A DNA stretch of 39,043 nucleotides from an uncultured Methylococcaceae bacterium (GTDB lineage: Bacteria > Pseudomonadota > Gammaproteobacteria > Methylococcales > Methylomonadaceae): assembly GCA_903859415.1 (NCBI GenBank), contig CAIOMN010000015.1:1-39043 (forward strand), given 5' to 3'. Positions 31,414 to 39,034 of the stretch are shown here, piece after piece (positions within the stretch are counted from its first letter, which is position 1; every line of letters starts with the position of its first letter). The notes under the pieces are model-generated. The model saw only the letters and a program-made list of their open reading frames with translations, was not told where the DNA came from and ran no database searches. The translations under genes were made by a program, and so were the position numbers.

Positions 31414-31444
31414 CATGCTACAAAAAACGTTAACGTTGGTTACT

Positions 31445-32311
31445 TTAGTGTAGAGTATCTGAACAGGCAACCCCATCTTCCTGGAGCAGTATGCTCACAT
31501 CAACCTTATCAAAAACATAGTGTTTCCCACAAAACTCGCAGCCTACATCAATTTTTCCTTGTTCTTTCAATATGGATTCAAGTTCTTCTGCGCCTAGTGC
31601 GCGTAAGGTTCTTTCAATTCTGGGGCGGCCACAGGAGCATTCAAATTGTACTGGTTCACTATCAAACAGCCTGATCTGATCTTCATTAAATAAGTTGTAT
31701 AGGAGTTGTTCGCAATCCCACTCTAACAGTTCTTTTTCTGTAATGGTATTGGCTAATATTTCGATGCGCTCCCACCCAGCATTATCGCTAGTTTGTGAAG
31801 GTAATTCTTGTAGCAGCAAACCCACTGCATGTGTTTCGTTTGCACATAGCCATAGTCGGGTGTTGAGCTGCTCAGATTGCTCAAAATAAGTTTGTAAAGA
31901 GGCGGCTAAATTTATACCTTCTAAAGGTACGATACCCTGATACGGTTGGCCATCATCCGGTTCAATGGTTAATATCAGTTGTCCTTGCCCAAAAGTTGAT
32001 TCGAGTGAACCATTTGCCACTTCGTCATTACAGCGTATTAAACCCCGTATTTTTTTATCGTGAGTGGATTGTGCAACCAGTGCTTTAAAATCACCATCAC
32101 CTTGTGCCTGAAGTATCATTGAACCATTGAATTTGATGGTGGCTGAGAGCATGACTACAGCCGCTAAGCCTTGTCCCAAAAGTAATTGTGCATTCTCAGG
32201 ACCTTGTTGGTGTTGCTTGGCCGTTTGCCAACTGGTTGTGAGTTTTACCCACTCACCTCGTATGCCTAATGTTTCAAATAAAAATCGGCGTAAGACATCT
32301 TGCTCTATCAT
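31445..32311 (-). CDS. hslO: Redox-regulated chaperone Hsp33
   Basis: This holdase of about 288 residues is switched on when hypochlorite or peroxide releases zinc from its C-terminal switch. The four Cys are intact: C225-x-C227 and C258-x2-C261. Domain order matches E. coli Hsp33 (292 residues). The frame is open for 23 codons upstream, but I start at MIEQDVLRRFLF because GAGAGA sits just before it and the alignment fits. The divergent msrA begins 91 bases away. Confidence 0.94.
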   Translation of the reverse strand: MIEQDVLRRFLFETLGIRGEWVKLTTSWQTAKQHQQGPENAQLLLGQGLAAVVMLSATIKFNGSMILQAQGDGDFKALVAQSTHDKKIRGLIRCNDEVANGSLESTFGQGQLILTIEPDDGQPYQGIVPLEGINLAASLQTYFEQSEQLNTRLWLCANETHAVGLLLQELPSQTSDNAGWERIEILANTITEKELLEWDCEQLLYNLFNEDQIRLFDSEPVQFECSCGRPRIERTLRALGAEELESILKEQGKIDVGCEFCGKHYVFDKVDVSILLQEDGVACSDTLH

Positions 32312-32402
32312 TAATCTCTCTTTAAAAGTTGGGTTGCTATAATCAAAAAAAACAGTAAGATGAAAAGAATAATAACTCACAAGCTACCAAATATCATAAC
32401 CT

Positions 32403-33035
32403 ATGATTTTAACATCAAAAAAGCTTACTTTGCCTGAACCTTCGAAAGCATTGCCGGGTAGAGATACTCCAATGATGATAACTAATGTACATTTTGTAAC
32501 GGGTTTTCCAATTACACCGCCGTTTCCTGCTCATTTGCAACAAGCCTGTTTTGGTATGGGCTGTTTTTGGGGTGTTGAGCGAAAGTTTTGGCAGCAACAG
32601 GGTGTAGTGAGTACCGCAGTGGGATATAGTGGTGGCTATACTCCAAACCCAACCTATGACGAAGTATGTACCGGATTAACAGGGCATAATGAAGTTGTGA
32701 AGGTTATATATGATCCAGAAATAATAGCTTACGCTGAATTACTTAGAGTGTTTTGGACCTCACATAATCCGACTCAAGGCATGAGGCAAGGTAATGACCA
32801 GGGAACACAATATCGATCTGGAGTTTATACGAACAGTGAAGAACAACTTAGTGAGGCATTAACATCAAGACAGTACTATCAGGTACTTTTAACTCAGGCA
32901 GGGTTTAGCTCAATAACAACAGAAATTAGATCGGCTGATGTGTTTTATTATGCCGAGGATTATCATCAGCAATATCTTGCTAAAAATCCGGATGGGTATT
33001 GTGGCTTGAAGGGCTTAGGAGTAAATTTTTGTTAA
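32403..33035 (+). CDS. msrA: Peptide methionine sulfoxide reductase MsrA
   Basis: This 210-residue enzyme reduces the S-form of methionine sulfoxide in proteins. The catalytic Cys54 lies in [10 protein letters not shown]. The resolving Cys residues near the end (200 and 210, in [13 protein letters not shown]) match the E. coli-type three-Cys cycle. The first 40 residues are an extension also found in E. coli-type MsrA; there is no signal peptide. It is divergent from hslO. Confidence 0.94.
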   Translation: MILTSKKLTLPEPSKALPGRDTPMMITNVHFVTGFPITPPFPAHLQQACFGMGCFWGVERKFWQQQGVVSTAVGYSGGYTPNPTYDEVCTGLTGHNEVVKVIYDPEIIAYAELLRVFWTSHNPTQGMRQGNDQGTQYRSGVYTNSEEQLSEALTSRQYYQVLLTQAGFSSITTEIRSADVFYYAEDYHQQYLAKNPDGYCGLKGLGVNFC

Positions 33036-33056
33036 CACTCAAGTCGTGCGACAGGC

Positions 33057-33084
33057 AAAAAAAAGGCGGTAATTAAACCGCCTT
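33057..33084. terminator. Hairpin after msrA with the stronger U-tract on the minus strand
   Basis: AAGGCGGT (33063-33070) and ACCGCCTT (33077-33084) pair around a 6-base loop. Eight A residues at 33057-33064 become a U run after the stem on the minus strand. On the plus strand only two Ts follow. Its place, 21 bases after msrA, suggests it ends msrA, perhaps in both directions. Confidence 0.6.
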
Positions 33085-33183
33085 AAAACTATTAGGAGTG
33101 ATATAACGCAACTTTCAGCTAAAAAGCTTTTTTAGAGCTTTAAAAGTTAGGTTAATAATATCAATAGTTAATGCAAATAAAAA

Positions 33184-33200
33184 TGTGACATATTGTCGCA
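33184..33200. promoter_or_regulatory. Palindrome upstream of regB resembling a RegA/PrrA site
   Basis: TGTGACATATTGTCGCA is a 7-3-7 inverted repeat with one mismatch, 104 bases before the regB ATG. Its halves GTGAC and GTCGC, five bases apart, fit the PrrA/RegA pattern GCGNC...GNCGC except for one base. Autoregulation of regBA is therefore possible, as inference. Confidence 0.45.
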
Positions 33201-33304
33201 GCCCACTATTTAGAGTATAAGGCATCTAAAAACTGTTCCTTAACGTGACGATTCTCAGGTTTTAAATCTTTCTCCTTCAAATCTTAAATTCATTTAATTT
33301 ATAA

Positions 33305-34687
33305 ATGCTTTCACATATATCACCAAAATCAGAAGTTTCTGTTCGGCAAAACCTTAAGTGGCTTTATATTCTTAGAAACTTGATGATCTGTTGTGAAGTA
33401 TTGCTGATTGTTTTATCTGTTCATGGTCTTGGAATACGGCTACCTGAACAACAGCTTTGGTTGGTCGTTTTAGCCACAGGTGCAGCCAATTTGTATACAT
33501 CAATGCGTATGCAGGCAGATGATCTGGTGACAGAATTGGAGATTTTTTCTCAGATATCCCTGGACGTTTTTGCTATTGCCGCCTTATTGTATTTGACAGG
33601 AGGCGCTTCAAATCCAATTACCTGGGTGTTTTTGTTACCTCTTATTATTACTGCGATTATGTTGCCGCAGGCGTATGCCTGGTATATGGTAATACTGACA
33701 ACATCCTTGTATACGATGTTAATTGCTTTTAATGTTCCCCTGCCATCGATAGAGCCACATATGCCTGATCCGGCATTAATGAAATCGAATGCTGAGGGTT
33801 ACCTATTATTACAGCATGCCCATGTAATGAGTGATAAAAGCTATTTTAGCTTGCATATGTTTGGGATGTGGTTCGGATTCGTCTTTAGTGCAGGTTTAGT
33901 CGCGTTTTTTGTTGTTGAACTGGCTAGAACACTCAGGACTCAAGAACGAAGTCTTGCCAAAGCACGGGAAAACGCATTAAGAGATGAGCGAGTGATTGCT
34001 TTAGGCACCCTGGCGGCCAGTGCGGCTCATGATATGGGGACCCCTTTGGGTACTATAGCGATAGTTTCTCATGAGTTGGGTCAAGAATACCCGAGTCATC
34101 GTTATCCAGAATTGTACGAAAAGATGGCAATCATTCAGCAACAAATCAATCGATGCAAGGAAGCACTTTCTGTGATGTCTGCATCAGCGGGGGAAGTGCG
34201 TGCTGAATCAGGGAGTGTGATGTTATTGATTGACTACATAGATGATGTAATCAAACAATGGCGTACCCACGAATCAGGCGTCAAGCTAAACTATTTTATT
34301 GACCCCCATGTTGAAACTGATGCTAAAATCATCGCTGAGCGCACCTTAACCCATTCACTGATTAATATTTTAAATAATGCCGCTGAAGCTTCTCCTCCTG
34401 AATTGGGTATTGAATTTCATGCGAGCTGGGATTTAAACACGGTTGAAATCAAAATCAGAGATTTTGGTCCAGGCTTTCCAGCAGAGATCATTGAGTTTGC
34501 GGGTCAACAACCGGTTGTTAGTAAAAAACGCGGCTTAGGCGTGGGGTTGTTTTTAACGTACTCCACGATTACCCGTTTAGGCGGTATTATTAAACATTAC
34601 AATAGCGATTCAGGGGGAGCTATTGTTGAAATTACACTCCCTCTCTTAAATACAGAGACTACTGATGTCAATTTTGGAAACGGATAA
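33305..34687 (+). CDS. regB: Redox sensor histidine kinase RegB/PrrB family
   Basis: This 460-residue membrane sensor has about six N-terminal transmembrane segments (22-210) carrying the RegB quinone-binding heptapeptide, here GGASNPI (99-105; the usual form ends F). The phosphoacceptor H242 lies in AAHDMGTPLGT. C284 in NRCKEAL matches the position of the redox-active Cys of RegB. ATP-binding motifs follow: N-box NILNNAAEAS (354-363), DFGPGF (386-391) and GLGVGLF (410-416). It senses the redox state of the quinone pool and phosphorylates RegA, whose gene overlaps its end by 23 bases. Confidence 0.93.
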   Translation: MLSHISPKSEVSVRQNLKWLYILRNLMICCEVLLIVLSVHGLGIRLPEQQLWLVVLATGAANLYTSMRMQADDLVTELEIFSQISLDVFAIAALLYLTGGASNPITWVFLLPLIITAIMLPQAYAWYMVILTTSLYTMLIAFNVPLPSIEPHMPDPALMKSNAEGYLLLQHAHVMSDKSYFSLHMFGMWFGFVFSAGLVAFFVVELARTLRTQERSLAKARENALRDERVIALGTLAASAAHDMGTPLGTIAIVSHELGQEYPSHRYPELYEKMAIIQQQINRCKEALSVMSASAGEVRAESGSVMLLIDYIDDVIKQWRTHESGVKLNYFIDPHVETDAKIIAERTLTHSLINILNNAAEASPPELGIEFHASWDLNTVEIKIRDFGPGFPAEIIEFAGQQPVVSKKRGLGVGLFLTYSTITRLGGIIKHYNSDSGGAIVEITLPLLNTETTDVNFGNG

Positions 34688-35213
34688 TCCTCGTCTGTTA
34701 CTGGTCGATGATGACGAAACCTTTTGTAAGGTTTTGAAATCAGCACTAGAAAAAAGAAATTACGATGTTGTCATGGCCACCACTGTCGCAGACGGTCTTT
34801 TTATGGCTGAAAAGCATATTCCTGAATATGCTGTTATTGATTTGCGGATAGGTTATGAATCCGGCTTAGAGTTGGTAAAAAAGCTGATTTCATTAGATGA
34901 TAATACCCGCATTGTTATGCTGACAGGGTTTGCCAGTATCGCTACCGCTGTTGAGGCGATAAAACTCGGCGCGATTCATTATTTAACCAAGCCAGCCAAC
35001 GCCGATGAAATTGTTACCGCGTTGAATAAAAATGAAGGCGATTCATCGGTATTGATTAGTGAAAATCCCCTATCGATAAAACGTTTGGAATGGGAGCATT
35101 TACAGAAAGTATTGATGCAGCATGACGGTAATATATCAGCGGCGGCAAGAGCCTTAAATATGCATAGGCGGACACTGCAAAGAAAGCTGGATAAAAAACC
35201 AGTCAGAGAATAG
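34665..35213 (+). CDS. regA: Redox response regulator RegA/PrrA family
   Basis: This 182-residue regulator has a receiver domain with acidic pocket D15-D17, phosphoacceptor D59 (YAVIDLR) and K109 (LTKP), joined to a Fis-type helix-turn-helix at about 154-180, GNISAAARALNMHRRTLQRK. That helix is nearly invariant across RegA/PrrA homologues, which control respiration, carbon and nitrogen metabolism with RegB. Overlap with regB implies coupled translation. Targets here are unknown. Confidence 0.94.
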   Translation: MSILETDNPRLLLVDDDETFCKVLKSALEKRNYDVVMATTVADGLFMAEKHIPEYAVIDLRIGYESGLELVKKLISLDDNTRIVMLTGFASIATAVEAIKLGAIHYLTKPANADEIVTALNKNEGDSSVLISENPLSIKRLEWEHLQKVLMQHDGNISAAARALNMHRRTLQRKLDKKPVRE

Positions 35214-35221
35214 TTATCTTT

Positions 35222-35863
35222 ATGTATTCAAAAGAAATATTTGATCAAGAGTGTCGTCAGTGTAAACGCCTAAATGATTTTTTATGTGAGGTTAAGCAAA
35301 AGTATCCAGCCTATCATGCCCGTCCTGTTGCGCCTTTTGGTGATAAAAATCCTCGCTTGTTGATTGTCGGTTTGGCACCTGGTTTACATGGCGCAAATGC
35401 GACAGGGCGACCCTTTACGTTAGATTATGCGGGCTTGTTGCTGTATGAAGCCTTGTATGAATTTGGCTACAGTAATCAATTAAAGTCAGAATCATTAGAC
35501 GATGGTCTAGAACTAAAAAATTGTAGAATTACAAATGCGGTTAAATGTCTGCCGCCGCAAAATAAACCGACCGGGGAAGAGATAAACCAGTGTAATCAAT
35601 TTCTGGCTGCGGAGTTAAATACCTTAGCCAATGATGCTGTTATTTTAGCCTTGGGCACGGTTGCACATCAAGCTGTGTTAAAAGCGTATAAATTAAAGTC
35701 TAGTAGTGCGCTTTTTTCACACAATGCACAGCATCACCTGCCAAATGGTCAAATATTAGTAGATTCTTATCATACCAGTCGTTACAACGTGCAAACAAAG
35801 CGACTGACAAAAGATATGTTTTCAGATGTATTTCATAGAATTGGATGTCTGTTAGGCTCTTAA
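35222..35863 (+). CDS. Family 5 (UDGb) uracil-DNA glycosylase, Fe-S type
   Basis: This 213-residue enzyme removes uracil and related bases from DNA. Motif A, GLAPGLHGANATGRPF (50-65), and the second active-site block HTSRYNVQTKR (184-194) match the UDGb branch; the usual ring-stacking GLAPAAHGANRTGR has a few substitutions. C11 and C14 near the start, with C101 and C109, can hold a [4Fe-4S] cluster. The start is eight bases after regA, so it is probably co-transcribed. Confidence 0.88.
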   Translation: MYSKEIFDQECRQCKRLNDFLCEVKQKYPAYHARPVAPFGDKNPRLLIVGLAPGLHGANATGRPFTLDYAGLLLYEALYEFGYSNQLKSESLDDGLELKNCRITNAVKCLPPQNKPTGEEINQCNQFLAAELNTLANDAVILALGTVAHQAVLKAYKLKSSSALFSHNAQHHLPNGQILVDSYHTSRYNVQTKRLTKDMFSDVFHRIGCLLGS

Positions 35864-36103
35864 ACAGTGTATCAAGAGTTATCGGGCATCTATTTGCCGA
35901 GTTAACGTTTAACAAGTTAGGTTTCACTACTGAGAGTATGGTATAAGTAGTACTCCAAGTTTGCTCTATATTATTAAAATCCTCATTGGGTTATAACTTG
36001 GGTTTCCATCGTTCAGCTTAAACAGCGTCATAATTTATCAGTATACATAAGCCGGTATCCCCATTTATTGTGATTTGATTTTTTATCCCAAGAGAATTTA
36101 CTC

Positions 36104-36583
36104 ATGAACAATTTATCAGATACAAAAAAATTAATGCAAGGTTTTACGTTAATTGAATTAATGATCGTAGTTGCGATTATTGGCATTTTAGCGGCAATCG
36201 CAGTACCTGCTTATCAGGATTACACGATTAAAGCCAAGGTAACAGAAGCCGTTAGCCTAGCAACGCCCGCAATGACAGCAATTAGTGTGGCGTGTAGTGA
36301 GGGTACTCTAGGTAACCCCGCTGTTGATAATGCGACATTAAATTTAGGTGTTGCCACCGCTATTAATGGAAAATACACCACCTCAGTGACTGCCGTTGGT
36401 GCTGCATCAGGAAGTCCTTCAGTGTTGTCTGGCACAGTGTCAATAGTCTTGAAAGCGATTGGCTCAGGTGTGGCTGCGGGTGACATTATTTTGTACACAG
36501 CAACGTGTAGTCCAGATACCGGAACCTCTTGGACAGTGGCTGGCACGGGTACAAATATCAGTAAGTATTTGCCAAAAGTTTAA
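36104..36583 (+). CDS. pilA: Type IV major pilin
   Basis: This 159-residue prepilin has a 13-residue leader ending in Gly13, followed by [20 protein letters not shown], the invariant hydrophobic helix with Glu5 of the mature protein (E18). After PilD cleavage and methylation the mature pilin packs into the fibre. Two Cys (64 and 135) probably form the disulfide of the C-terminal loop. The globular part is rich in Ala, Gly, Thr and Val. It stands alone, followed by a terminator, and no other pil genes are in the window. Confidence 0.93.
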   Translation: MNNLSDTKKLMQGFTLIELMIVVAIIGILAAIAVPAYQDYTIKAKVTEAVSLATPAMTAISVACSEGTLGNPAVDNATLNLGVATAINGKYTTSVTAVGAASGSPSVLSGTVSIVLKAIGSGVAAGDIILYTATCSPDTGTSWTVAGTGTNISKYLPKV

Positions 36584-36630
36584 TCACTATAATTTATATT
36601 AATAATTATCCACCTATTTATGTCAACTTC

Positions 36631-36665
36631 AAACCATCTAAACTTGCTTTGAGTTAGATGGTTTT
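36631..36665 (+). terminator. Intrinsic terminator after pilA
   Basis: AAACCATCTAA (36631-36641) pairs perfectly with TTAGATGGTTT (36654-36664) around a 12-base loop, and a short T run (36662-36665) follows. It lies 47 bases past the pilA stop. Confidence 0.65.
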
Positions 36666-36754
36666 GAATCTTTATTTTCAGTTATGAAGCCGGTTGTTTT
36701 GAACCTAAAATGAATTATTAATCGGTTTATTTCTTCATTTAGGAGTGGAACTAT

Positions 36755-36832
36755 ATGGAGTCAATATCATCTGATCTATTGAATTTAAAGAGCTGGATTA
36801 TTATGGTCTACAAATTGCTTTGTCATTGTTGA
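36755..36832 (+). CDS. Possible 25-residue leader ORF
   Basis: The frame runs MESISSDLLN ... LLCHC then stop, 25 residues, with AGGAG at 36741-36745 nine bases before the ATG. It sits between the pilA terminator and the Gly-rich gene, ending 43 bases before that gene's start, so it could be a leader peptide. A CCGC-taac-GCGG mini-hairpin follows just before the next ribosome-binding site. Too short to trust on sequence alone. Confidence 0.25.
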   Translation: MESISSDLLNLKSWIIMVYKLLCHC

Positions 36833-36875
36833 CGTCAATTTTTGTGAATGCCGCTAACGCGGTATGGAGAACTCA

Positions 36876-37358
36876 ATGAAAAAGATTATACAGTTGGGAT
36901 TGGCTATCGTCCTTGTTGGATTGATGGCTAATAATTATACATGGGCCCATGGCGGTGGAGGACATGGCGGTTTTGGGGGAGGTGGTGGACACTTTGGCGG
37001 CGGTGGACACTTTGGTGGAGGTGGTGGACACTTTGGTGGAGGCGGTCATTACGGTGGAGGAGGATGGGGTTATGGGCGTGGAATATATTATGGCGGGCTT
37101 GGTTTAGGGCTGGGATATGGTTTAGGTTATTACGGAGGATACCCCTATTATAATTATAACTACAATTATCCACCAGTTGTCACGGTACCAGTTGCTCCCC
37201 CTGTTTATATTCAGCAATCAGCACCAGCTCCAGTCGTTCAACAATATCCAGCGGGTTATTGGTATCATTGCAGCAATCCTGAAGGTTATTATCCTTATGT
37301 TAAAGCCTGTCCCAATGGTTGGCAACAGGTTGAGCCAACACCCCCTGCACCCCGTTAA
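36876..37358 (+). CDS. Gly/His-rich secreted protein with a conserved C-terminal motif
   Basis: This exported protein of about 160 residues has a signal peptide (MKKIIQLGLAIVLVG...TWA). It continues with six to seven GGGGHFGG repeats, a Gly/Tyr-rich stretch and a Pro-rich linker, and ends in YWYHCSNPEGYYPY followed by a C-P-N-G-W motif. The C-terminal motif with its two Cys is a recurring module in small gammaproteobacterial exported proteins of unknown role. The His-rich repeats could bind metal. I start at the second ATG, preceded by GGAGA at good spacing. A lipoprotein gene follows after ten bases. Confidence 0.85.
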   Translation: MKKIIQLGLAIVLVGLMANNYTWAHGGGGHGGFGGGGGHFGGGGHFGGGGGHFGGGGHYGGGGWGYGRGIYYGGLGLGLGYGLGYYGGYPYYNYNYNYPPVVTVPVAPPVYIQQSAPAPVVQQYPAGYWYHCSNPEGYYPYVKACPNGWQQVEPTPPAPR

Positions 37359-37368
37359 GGAGTTTATT

Positions 37369-37938
37369 ATGTCACGTTCAGTTATGATGGTTTTGGTTGT
37401 TACACTGTTAGCAATAACAGGCTGCGCAAGTTTACCCAATGGGCCTAGTGTCATGGTGTTGCCTGGAACAGGGCTGACTTTCGAGCGGTTTCGTAATGAT
37501 GATGCTGTTTGTCAACAATATGCTTTTTTGCAGGTAGGAGGCACAACGCCTAATCAAGCAGGTGTGAATAGTGGTGTTGCCAGTGCAGCAGTCGGGACAG
37601 CGATTGGAGCTGCAGCAGGAGCGGCAATAGGTGGGGGAACTGGTGCTGCAATAGGTGCTGGTGCCGGTTTAGTGGGAGGCAGTTTAGTTGGCACCGGTGT
37701 CTCAAATAACAGCATGTATGCTGATCAACAGCGTTATGATGCCGCCTATATTCAATGTATGTATGCTAAAGGGCATCAAGTGCCTGTAGTGGGCCAATTT
37801 TCTGGCGCAACCAGTTCTCCATTTGTGGTGCACCCATCTACGATTCCACCACCACCATCAAGCACAGGTATTACAGCTCCAGCAGGTTCTATACCACCTC
37901 CGCCCGCAGGAACACCACCCGCACCACCAATGCAATGA
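37369..37938 (+). CDS. Glycine-zipper outer-membrane-type lipoprotein
   Basis: This lipoprotein of about 189 residues has MSRSVMMVLVVTLLAITGC, with lipobox ITGC and lipid-carrying Cys19. The central region (about 67-105) is a glycine-zipper stretch with repeating G-x3-G, AIGAAAGAAIGGG and similar, which can insert in membranes. After NSMYADQQRYDAAYIQCMYAKGHQVP comes a Pro-rich, probably disordered tail. AAGGAG sits just before the ATG. It is co-transcribed with the Gly-rich gene. Function unknown; similar proteins are annotated as glycine-zipper family proteins. Confidence 0.85.
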   Translation: MSRSVMMVLVVTLLAITGCASLPNGPSVMVLPGTGLTFERFRNDDAVCQQYAFLQVGGTTPNQAGVNSGVASAAVGTAIGAAAGAAIGGGTGAAIGAGAGLVGGSLVGTGVSNNSMYADQQRYDAAYIQCMYAKGHQVPVVGQFSGATSSPFVVHPSTIPPPPSSTGITAPAGSIPPPPAGTPPAPPMQ

Positions 37939-38023
37939 GGGGTAACTACAAACGTTTTCATGTTCTTTGAGGCTGTAGACAATTATTTTCTTAACGTTCA
38001 TAATGGTATTCAGGGTTATAGGG

Positions 38024-38040
38024 TGCTTATTTAATAAGCA
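38024..38040. promoter_or_regulatory. Perfect 17-bp palindrome upstream of the Rieske gene
   Basis: TGCTTATT-T-AATAAGCA is an exact 8-1-8 dyad ending 29 bases before the Rieske ATG, at a place where a bound dimer would control transcription or start. I cannot match it to a known regulator. Confidence 0.5.
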
Positions 38041-38069
38041 GGTGTTTAATACGGGTCTGAGTAATCGCC

Positions 38070-38447
38070 ATGGTTAATGAGAAACTAAAACAAGCGTGTA
38101 CTCGTCAAGAACTTGAAAATAGCAGTTATTTGACACGCGCTATTCACTTTAAAAAACAGCCTGTTACTGCCATTATTTTCCTCTTTGACAATGTTGCCTA
38201 TGCGTATGTCAATGTTTGTATGCATATGCAGCGGCCATTAAATTGCGAGCAGGATGCAATTTTTGATGAAACCGGAACATATTTACGCTGTTCAATGCAC
38301 GGGTTTGTTTTTGATCCAAAAACGGGCGAATGTCAAAGTCCGGTTTGTTTTGGACAGCGTTTGCAGGCGCTTCGCTTGCAAGAGCTTGAGGGTGTCTTCT
38401 ATTTTGCTGAGAAACATTTAACGCTTATGGAGATTGATCATGATTGA
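38070..38447 (+). CDS. Small soluble Rieske [2Fe-2S] protein
   Basis: This 125-residue protein is essentially one Rieske domain. Ligands are C50-x-H52 and C74-x2-H77 (CMH...CSMH), with FVFDPKTGECQSPVC beyond, typical of ferredoxin-like Rieske proteins. There is no signal peptide or membrane anchor, so it is probably a cytosolic electron carrier rather than a bc1 subunit. The next gene, an RseC homologue, overlaps its last eight bases, suggesting joint redox work. Confidence 0.92.
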   Translation: MVNEKLKQACTRQELENSSYLTRAIHFKKQPVTAIIFLFDNVAYAYVNVCMHMQRPLNCEQDAIFDETGTYLRCSMHGFVFDPKTGECQSPVCFGQRLQALRLQELEGVFYFAEKHLTLMEIDHD

Positions 38448-38877
38448 AGAACTTGCTGTAGTGGTAAAAATAGAAAATCAGCAAGTCTGGGTTACCAGTA
38501 GTTCAAATAGTGCGTGTGGCGGGTGCCAACAAAAAGCCTCATGTACAACCAATGCTCTGGGTAGTGTTCTCAAGAAAAAGTTAGTCCCAGTCGATTGTGA
38601 TATTCAAATCAAAACAGGTGATGAGGTTATCATAGCGATTGATGAGAGTTTATTATTGCGAGCGTCTTTACTTTTATATCTTGTACCTTTAATAGCTCTA
38701 TTTTTAGGCGCGGGTGTTGCTAATTGGGTTTTGGTCTCCGAGACCCCAAATCTGGATTTATGGATTGCCTGCAGTGCTTTATTGAGCTTTTTACTTTCAC
38801 TGTGGTTAATTAACAGGGCACAAAGTCTGTTGATACTCAATTATTACGCAAGACCCGTGGTATTAAGAAAGATTTAA
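38440..38877 (+). CDS. rseC: RseC/MucC-type SoxR-reducing system protein
   Basis: This inner-membrane protein of about 145 residues has a Cys-rich cytosolic start (C26-x2-C29-x5-C35, in ACGGCQQKASC) and two transmembrane helices (about 70-92 and 97-120). This is the RseC family, part of the Rsx/Rnf-linked system that keeps SoxR reduced in E. coli, and also encoded near rpoE in many species. Here rpoE and rseA/B are absent and the partner is a Rieske protein. I start at ATG 38440 with GGAG seven bases upstream. Confidence 0.9.
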   Translation: MIEELAVVVKIENQQVWVTSSSNSACGGCQQKASCTTNALGSVLKKKLVPVDCDIQIKTGDEVIIAIDESLLLRASLLLYLVPLIALFLGAGVANWVLVSETPNLDLWIACSALLSFLLSLWLINRAQSLLILNYYARPVVLRKI

Positions 38878-38986
38878 CGAAACAGTTCGGGCAATTAAAT
38901 AGCAGATTTTAGGCATCCTTCATTTACCGGTTTACACTTTATGCAATTCCTGGCTTTATAAAGTCCTGAAAACGGGTTTCTTTCGA

Positions 38987-39034
38987 TGTACAAATGAACA
39001 TAAACCTTCAGTTCATTGTACACTGAAGGTTTAT
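38987..39034 (+). promoter_or_regulatory. Two mutually exclusive hairpins at the right end
   Basis: Structure A pairs TGTACAAATGAAC (38987-38999) with GTTCATTGTACA (39011-39022), one bulged base. Structure B pairs ATAAACCTTCAGT (39000-39012) with its exact complement (39022-39034). They share bases and cannot coexist. An ATG at 39039 follows, and a GAAGG that could serve as its ribosome-binding site lies inside the right arm of B. Whether a gene starts there is beyond the window. Confidence 0.55.

Noticed and set aside
35921-36103. Sigma-54 promoter for pilA
   Set aside because: I looked for GG-N10-GC and found no acceptable match in the upstream 180 bases.
36220-36546. 108-codon frame antisense to pilA
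   Set aside because: A mirror of the low-complexity Ala/Thr/Val-rich pilin sequence with no recognisable protein features.
37177-37368. Upstream extension of the glycine-zipper lipoprotein frame
   Set aside because: It overlaps the Gly-rich gene and would bury the lipoprotein signal; AAGGAG and the signal peptide place the start at 37369.
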